Assembly (NCBI GenBank): GCA_022661535.1
Contig: JAKULF010000006.1
Coordinates: forward strand, 248,001-312,000
Source of the DNA: Eutypa lata
Taxonomy: Eukaryota > Ascomycota > Sordariomycetes > Xylariales > Diatrypaceae
Reading direction: 5' to 3'
Length of the DNA stretch: 64,000 nt
The notes beneath the pieces are model-generated. The model worked only from the letters and a program-made list of their open reading frames with translations. It searched no databases and had not been told where the DNA came from. Position 1 is the stretch's first letter. Each line of letters starts with the position of its first letter. The translations under genes and the position numbers were made by a program. Below are positions 57,758-64,000 of this stretch, one piece after another.

Positions 57758-59206
57758 ATGCACGTCAAGGGCCTCCTCGTATCTCTGGCGTCTCTGCCGT
57801 TGATCCAAGCCCAGGAGACGGTGCTTGGTGTCTACATCTTCCACCGGCACGGAGACAGAACGCCCAAGAGCCATGCCCCGGTCAATCTGACGTCGCTGGG
57901 AGCCGAGCAAGCTTACAGCTCAGGAAACTACTACCGGAGCCGATACGTTTCTTCTAACGCCAGCTCTCCCATCTTCGGGTTGAGCAATGACATCGCCATC
58001 GCGAGCCAGCTGACGGTGACGTCGCCCGTCGACACCGTTCTCCAGAACTCGGCCCAGGTATTCCTGCAGGGTCTCTACCCGCCCGTGGGCACTCTGTCCG
58101 AGCAAACCCTCGCCAACGGCTCCACGGTCGAGGCGCCCCTGGGCGGGTACCAGTACATCCCGGTCAACGCGGTCTCCAGCGCGTCGTCGAACGCCAACTC
58201 GGAGAACAACGAGTGGCTGCAGGGCGGCTCCGGCTGCGGCAACGCCATGGTGAGCTCGAACAACTACCTCGCGTCGAGCGAGTACGCGCAGACGTTCGCG
58301 GCCACGCAGCCGTTCTACGAGGGCCTGCTCCCCGTCATCAACGGGACCTTCGCGCCCTCGCAGGCCACCTTCAAGAACGCCTACACCATCTTCGACCTGG
58401 TCAACGTGGCCACCATCCACAACGCCACCATCCCGTCCGCGGACCTGCTCACCGACGGCGTGCGGGCCGAGCTCCAGGCCCTCGCCAACGTCCACGAGTG
58501 GAACCTGGCGTACAACGCCACGGACCCCATCCGCGCCGTCGCGGGCTCCGTGCTCGCCGCCCAGATCGTGCAGCAGCTGAACGCCACGCTGGCGGGCCGG
58601 GGCGCCGCCCCGCTCGGCATCCAGTTCGGCGCCTACGCCAGCTTCTTCTCGTTCTTCGGGCTGGCGGGGCTGGCGGGCGTCTCGCCCGACTTCGAGGGCA
58701 TCGTCGACTACGCGTCGTCGATGGTCTTCGAGCTCGTGACCAACGCGACGACCGACGTGTCGGCGTCGGACTACCCGAGCACCGACGACGTCTCGGTCCG
58801 CTTCCTGTTCGCGAACGGAACCGCGGCCGAGAACGAGCCCGTCGCGTACCCGCTCTTCGGCCAGCAGGAGACCGTGGTCCCCTGGAGCACGTTCTCCGAG
58901 GAGATGGCCAAGTTCGCCATCGGCGATACGGCGGCCTGGTGCTCTGCCTGCGGCAACACGACGGGCCAGTGTGCCAGCTCGGCGTCGACCACCGACTCCG
59001 GCGACGGGGAAGGCGCGGCCGCGGGCAGCGGAGACAACGGCATCTCGAGGCCCGTGGCTGGTGTGATCGGCGCCCTGGTCACGCTGGCGGTCATCCTCGG
59101 CATCGAGGCCCTCGTCTATGCCCTGGCTGGTCTGCGGCTCGTCAAGAAGTCGACGCTGGCGGGTGCCGGCTCCCACGCGGCTAACGCCCCCGGTGTGAAG
59201 GCTTGA
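57758..59206 (+). CDS. Membrane-anchored histidine acid phosphatase-like protein
   Basis: One exon of 482 residues. A signal peptide (about 1-18) precedes a histidine-phosphatase domain with the phosphate pocket motif RHGDRTP at 30-36. Many N-x-S/T sites and several cysteines suggest an exported glycoprotein. A Ser/Gly linker (about 410-428) leads to one C-terminal membrane helix (about 432-458) and a basic tail, so it is a type I membrane protein. In active phytases and acid phosphatases a C-terminal HD pair donates the proton; the matching place here reads FGAYASFFSFFGL (about 288-300) with no HD. It may therefore be weakly active or inactive, or use another acid. The gene is very GC-rich, which explains the long open frames on the other strand. 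Confidence 0.85.
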   Translation: MHVKGLLVSLASLPLIQAQETVLGVYIFHRHGDRTPKSHAPVNLTSLGAEQAYSSGNYYRSRYVSSNASSPIFGLSNDIAIASQLTVTSPVDTVLQNSAQVFLQGLYPPVGTLSEQTLANGSTVEAPLGGYQYIPVNAVSSASSNANSENNEWLQGGSGCGNAMVSSNNYLASSEYAQTFAATQPFYEGLLPVINGTFAPSQATFKNAYTIFDLVNVATIHNATIPSADLLTDGVRAELQALANVHEWNLAYNATDPIRAVAGSVLAAQIVQQLNATLAGRGAAPLGIQFGAYASFFSFFGLAGLAGVSPDFEGIVDYASSMVFELVTNATTDVSASDYPSTDDVSVRFLFANGTAAENEPVAYPLFGQQETVVPWSTFSEEMAKFAIGDTAAWCSACGNTTGQCASSASTTDSGDGEGAAAGSGDNGISRPVAGVIGALVTLAVILGIEALVYALAGLRLVKKSTLAGAGSHAANAPGVKA

Positions 59207-61001
59207 TTTAGGCGTGGGTGCTAGGTAGGAAGAAAGAAAAGAATAACGCTCGGAAAGTACCTAGGATGAATGAACACTCGACGAACTCGAAGCTAATTTA
59301 ACACGAATGATGATGACTAGTCTACTAGCTTGTCTGGGATTGTTCCTACGGAGGATTAATGGATGTATTTACGTAGGATACCCCAATGAAGGAAGATTTC
59401 TTCGTCACTGCAATATTCCAGTATCTCGAACGAAAGATAATTACATAGCCTATTCTAGAACGTGAGAAAATCCGACTTGGTAGCTGTAATAATAAAGCAG
59501 AGAAATTACGTATAGGACATGTAGCAGGAAATGATAGTTAGCTACCTAACTAAATTCAAGCTGTACAGCTCGGTGCTCTAGAGTACCAGGTATACGTAGA
59601 GATCGCCAGAAGCAGGCTACACCGCGGAGTGGTAAACCCTGATCCCTCTTATTAACTATATTAAATAAGGGCTAGTCTACTGCAACAGTCACGGAGAGAC
59701 AATATGTATGACTTAGGGATCTATCTATTGTTCGTTTTTGAGTTTATAGTCTTGGTACCAGTGTATTTCTTATGTACTCTTGCCGATCTTACTCCTCTAC
59801 CCGGAGACCGCAAAGCTAAGAGGGGAAAGGGGAAACAGGGGTGAAAGGAAGTAGACAAAGGCATAAAAGCAATGTTCTTTAGTATCATTGAATTGGGGTT
59901 TATAAATACAATTCTGAGATTAGATGTCTTTAAGCGTGTTTAGCATAGCACAATGGAAATTTCCCTCTTTACACTTATTTGCAAATTTTAGGAAAGTAGT
60001 CTTTAAGTAATAGAGTTAGTAACAGGATACCTTGTTATGTATATCAGCCTTTTTCCGTTGTATCGCAGTTCATAATGATGAATATCATTTGTAACGGATG
60101 TGTTATAATCCTCTAAGAAAGAAAAAAAACGAAGAAAAATCACGTCATGAAAGAGCTCTGTGTCCGATATAATAGTTTACATCGTGTGAGTGTATAGTAT
60201 AATCTTCTAAAGCTCCAGGCTGTCCACCGCCCCTGATGCTAAAATTGATTATAGTTACGAAATTATAAAACGGGAAGATTTAATAACAGAGAACGAATAT
60301 TCCGGGACGGCAATACTGACGTACAGGGGTCACTGAATAGAATTTTGCTGTGGAATTTGCTCAAATTTCCGAACGTTTGATCACATATGTCCAAGTAGAC
60401 GACAGGATCGCAATCTATCTAGGCTTCTCTTGTCGCCAAGAGATCACGTGCACTTAAAGGTAGACAAACGGATGCTACTTTATTCTAGAGCTCTGCTTCT
60501 TAATACGTAAGTACCTACCTACCTATTCACCTAATCAACAATGGCATTAACGGCACCGTTCCAGGCTCCCCTACCTATCCTTTGATGGCACGAAAGCGTA
60601 CAGTCACATCTTATCAATATACTGTCTATTCTAGTGTTCGATGATTGACGGGCATTGTTTCCAGTGAAAGTTTTTTACACCTTATGTATTATTAAAGAGG
60701 CAGGGCAGCGTTTTTCAAATATTTAACGACTGCGTGTTACTAAATAAGTAAACTGTCTCTTGCGCGCCAGCAGGCGCCAGGTATGTTAGGGTATGTATGA
60801 GGTATTATAAAGGTACAGAATGCACTTGGAACCTTTTTGTTTTGTTCCACCACGCATGACGAGGGATTATGCCTCTTCCCCCCATAGTCTGACTAAAAGG
60901 CCATGATGTAGAACCTCCCTATCCAGCCAGTAAAGGATGAAGTGGTCTATGACGAACGAAGAAGAACATGGATTCGGGGTACGATACACTCGAACCGCTT
61001 C
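59207..61001. other. Convergent AT-rich intergenic region, 1.8 kb
   Basis: Two genes converge on this stretch. It is AT-rich, with no reading frame, RNA gene or terminal repeat that I can support. TACCTACC copies occur at about 60511-60524. Confidence 0.45.
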
Positions 61002-62786
61002 TTAGACCTTCTCCTGGACGGTCTCGCCGACGAGGGGCTTGTCGTCCGCAACGTGGTGCAGCTCGGCAGCGAAGGTGTGGCTGGGTCTCCATTTGGCCGA
61101 AAGGCGGGGAGGAACCTCGGCCATGCACATGTCGGCCTGCTCGAGGGACAGACCCTTGAGTTCGGGGACGAGGAAGTAGGCGAACGTCACGCTGAGGCAG
61201 CAGAGACTACCCCAGAGGAAAAACACCTTAGGACCGAGGTTGGCTTCGTCTTCACCGACGAGATAAGGGGTAATGACGGCTATTAGGTAAATGTATTAGT
61301 ACTGCTGTTTGACAAAGCTCTAAGAGGTTTTCTGAAAGGAGCTTATTATATAGTAGCACTTACCAATGATCGTGTTCCAGAACCAGTTAGACGCAGTGGA
61401 GATACCAACACCGCGGGACCGGATAGCCAGAGGGAAAGCCTCGCCGACAACGACCCAAGCAGTAGGACCCCAAGTGGTAGCGAAGCAGGAGATATTAAGG
61501 CAGATGAAGGCGATCATAGCCTTGACAGCGACGGGGTTGTGGGCTTCCTCTGCACCCTGAGTAACACCGATTGCTCCGACGATGAACTGGGAGACGACCA
61601 TACCACTGCCACCGGCTAACAGTAATGCACGACGGCCGAACCTCTCAATAGCATAAAATGAGAAGGGCGTCGACAAGACGTTGACAAGGGTCGTGATCAG
61701 GGAGATCAAGAAAGGGTTCTCAATAGTGCCGAGCTGCTTGAAGAAGGGGGGACCAAAGTAAAAGACGAAGTTGATACCAGTGGCTTGCTGCATCATCTGC
61801 AGACCGGTACCCAACATCGTACGACGGAGAGGGCTGTCACCCTTCATAATGGAGCCCTTGAAGGGAGCGAGCCACGAACCGACGTAGCTGGTTTCGGGAA
61901 TGAGCGCGGACTCGATTTCATAGTTGGCGACGATTTCAGCGAGCTCGTCCTTGATGAATTCGGACTCTAGTGGTTGACCACGCACGAAGGCAAGCGCCTT
62001 GGCAGCCTCCTCAATCTTGCCCTTCTTGACGAAGTAACGAGGAGACTCTGGAAGGATGAACAGACCAGTAGCCAGAACAAAGGCCCACACAAACTGGACA
62101 CCAATGGGGGTTCGGTAGGAGCTGGCGTCGCTTCGTCCCTGGGTCGCATAAACAACGCAGTTGGCCAAAAGGATACCAATCGTGATGCAGAACTGGTAAC
62201 CAGACACCATAGCACCACGAACCTTCTTGGGGGCGATCTCCGACATATACAGAATGACGACGGCGGAGATGAAACCAACACCGACACCAGCAATCAGACG
62301 ACCGAAGACGAATAAGACTTCCTGGTTGGTACTCGCAATCTGCATGACGCAGCCGACGCAGAAGACGGCACAGCCCGCAATAATCGTAGGTCGGCGTCCA
62401 ACGAAGTCGGCAATGTCACCACCCATCAGAGCACCGAAGAAAGTTCCGCAGGATAGAATCGAAGTGAACAGCGAGGCCGTTCCCGAAGGGATAACGAATG
62501 CAGCCTTTTCAACACCAATCGGCTCGCCCGTCTCGTAGTTGTATGGGATACCAGTGTAGAGGGAGATGAAGTACGGCATGGCCAGGACACCACCCATCCA
62601 ACCTACAAACCATTAGTCTTCCTAGAATCATGCTGGTGTATAAACCTCTCGAATCTCACCAGTATCGTAACCGAAGAAGATACCACCAAAGGCGGCAAAG
62701 GCGCAGATCAGGTAGGCCTTAACTGTAACGGGGGCCTCGACGCGACCAACATCGGCCGTGCCCTCGACGACTACACCGCCAGCCAT
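61002..62786 (-). CDS. Hexose transporter of the MFS sugar porter family
   Basis: Three exons on the minus strand: 62786-62660, 62602-61364, 61279-61002; 547 residues. Twelve membrane segments are predicted, with all sugar-porter signatures: GYDTGWMGGVL in helix 1 (joined across intron 1), DFVGRRPTIIAG, GRLIAGVGVGFISAVV, PESPRYFVKKGK, the helix-7 motif QQATGINFVFYF, ERFGRRALLLAGG, and ELKGLSLEQAD in place of PETKG. The sequence is close in type to fungal glucose transporters and sensors such as the Neurospora RCO-3/HGT group; which sugar it carries is not shown. Introns have GTGAGA and GTAAGT donors. Codon choice is strongly optimised (GTC, AAG, ATC), suggesting high expression. G-rich CreA-type sites lie about 740 bp upstream. 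Confidence 0.92.
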
Positions 62787-64000
62787 CTTTTAGGTCCAAC
62801 TTATTTTTCTCTCTCGTTTCCTAGTATTCCTGGTTAATGGAAGCCTGAGGAAATGCTCAGGAGATTGGCGGGCTTGGTAGTAGTAGTAGAGCTTCGAGGA
62901 TGAAGGATCAGCTTTGGCAGTCGACCACAACCAGAGATGATGTGACTAAAGAAAGAAGAAGGCACCGAGTGACAAGACAAGAAGCCCACGTTGGGGTTGG
63001 CTGGCTGGGGAAAGAGGATTTATGTATAACGGCGACACCTTCCAAGCGAGACTACCACGCGAGCAAACAAACTAAAGCTAGAGAGCAGATGAATTAGATC
63101 CGCAAGCGGATGCGACGTACCAGTACCAGGACCGCAGTGGCCCCGAATCTGGGGGTTACCTATGACTACACTGCATGTAGGTAGGTACTGTAAGTAGGTA
63201 TACAGGCCCTCCCATACATACATACTTACTACATGTATGTAGGTAGTAAGTAGTTAACTACATATTAATATTCGGGGTATTGTACGATACGAATAGCAGT
63301 TACACACCCCAAGCCCAGCATGTGTATGCACAATACTCAATACTCAATTCCACACTCAAGGAGTCGGATTGAGCCTAGACTGGACAGGATCCGCCCTCAG
63401 ATCTGGCGCGGTCGAGGCGCCTCCGGTCATTGGGTGAATGATCTACTACAGGCCAGGATGCGGCCTTACCGTACAGGGATCTAAAAGGGCCTTCTCAATG
63501 CTTTCGCCATGTCAAGGGGGGGCAGCGGGGGGCAGCGGGGGGGGCCATGAAGACACCACGCTTGCTTCTTGTTCTTGGTCTTGGTCTGGCCGAGATGCAT
63601 CTTGAGAGAAGGATAGCCCCACACAGAACGGTCAAAAAAAAGACACCATCTCAGGATTCACCCACAGAGATTCTACCCTAGTAGTATAAGCTAACTTAAC
63701 CCCAGCTGGAGGGGTTTGGGGAACATGGAGAAAGGACCCTGTTTGGGGTTAGTTAATCCACACCTTACTCCAGACCGTTTCTAGGCTAGCATCGTTAACT
63801 TGCCTCGTCTTTCAGCTAACTACACAGACTCTACCTAAGTAGGCAGAGGCCCTAACTACATACATACATACCTAGGTTAAGGGACCTTTGTAATCTTACA
63901 AGGCAAGTCACGGGTAACACAACAGACAATGAACTACGAGGAGGGGGTTCAAAAGCGACATCGATGCTGTTTCATATGTATATTCTGGATGCGGAGTCGA
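62787..64000. promoter_or_regulatory. Upstream region of the hexose transporter gene
   Basis: No supported gene is present. The region carries TAGGTA copies (about 63177-63246 and 63836-63878) and a G-run cluster at 63516-63544. Confidence 0.45.
63516..63544 (+). promoter_or_regulatory. G-rich cluster with two CreA-type GCGGGG sites
   Basis: Three G-runs of 6-8 bases are separated by CAGC. GCGGGG at 63525 and 63535 match the carbon-catabolite repressor consensus SYGGRG, ten bases apart. The region could also fold as a G-quadruplex. It is about 740-755 bp upstream of the hexose transporter ATG, a sensible target for CreA control. Confidence 0.4.

Noticed and set aside
57920..59176. 418-codon open frame on the minus strand opposite the phosphatase-like gene
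   Set aside because: It is rich in Arg, Gly and Val, as expected of the complement of a GC3-rich gene, has no family resemblance, and the plus-strand frame has a signal peptide, RHGDRTP and a membrane helix.
1..64000. tRNA/rRNA genes, CRISPR arrays, complete transposons with terminal repeats
   Set aside because: I looked for T-loop GGTTCRANYCC contexts, repeated spacers, and long terminal or inverted repeats and saw none. A covariance search could still find a degenerate tRNA.

Overview
This window is nuclear DNA of a filamentous ascomycete (Pezizomycotina). The evidence is short introns (about 50-230 nt) with GT..AG ends and CTRAY-like branch points, single-gene transcription units on both strands, and protein families typical of the group: APSES and Zn2Cys6 regulators, a DUF2415 WD protein, a FluG-type glutamine synthetase domain and MFS transporters. 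A short motif (TAGGTA and its reverse complement) is scattered through the intergenic DNA. I think of a Sordariomycete, but that is only an impression.

Layout, left to right. 1-2142 (-): a mitochondrial PPR protein cut by the window edge, divergent from SRP68 (2932-4910, +). 5334-9135 (+): a membrane-anchored multicopper oxidase whose reading frame needs a 2-nt micro-exon. 9879-12031 (-): mitochondrial Hsp70 with a step-type heat-shock element upstream. 12984-16183 (-): a large regulator joining APSES, Zn2Cys6, GRF and C2H2-type modules. 17611-19976 (+): a WD/DUF2415 protein. 20596-22037 (-): L-2-hydroxyglutarate dehydrogenase. 23900-24139 (+): a 53-residue pre-pro secreted peptide with six cysteines. 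24647-25869 (-): a coiled-coil protein. 25870-32541: a 6.7-kb gene-poor stretch. 32542-35154 (+): a PH-domain protein. 36410-37973 (+): V-ATPase subunit H. 38862-41343 (-): a helical-repeat protein. 41853-43614 (-): an MFS transporter, divergent from a ferric reductase (44418-46276, +). 46859-48843 (+): an MFSD1-like transporter. 48958-49530 (+): a decayed AsaB/GA4-desaturase-like gene. 49612-50919 (-): a FluG-type glutamine synthetase-like protein. 51507-53364 (+): methylmalonate-semialdehyde dehydrogenase. 54030-56150 (+): an F-box protein. 57758-59206 (+): a membrane-anchored histidine-phosphatase relative. 61002-62786 (-): a hexose transporter.

Most genes are unrelated housekeeping genes. 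The most system-like part is 41.3-48.8 kb. There, five exact matches to the iron-responsive GATA consensus ATCWGATAA (SreA/Fep1/Urbs1 type) lie in three intergenic regions. They flank a ferric reductase, two MFS transporters and the helical-repeat protein. I saw no other intergenic match elsewhere in the window. This suggests a small iron-regulated neighbourhood, next to a broken biosynthetic oxygenase-type gene.

Gene models were assembled by hand from reading frames, splice consensus and family conservation. Exon totals divide by three in every multi-exon model given as intact, but no transcript data were available.
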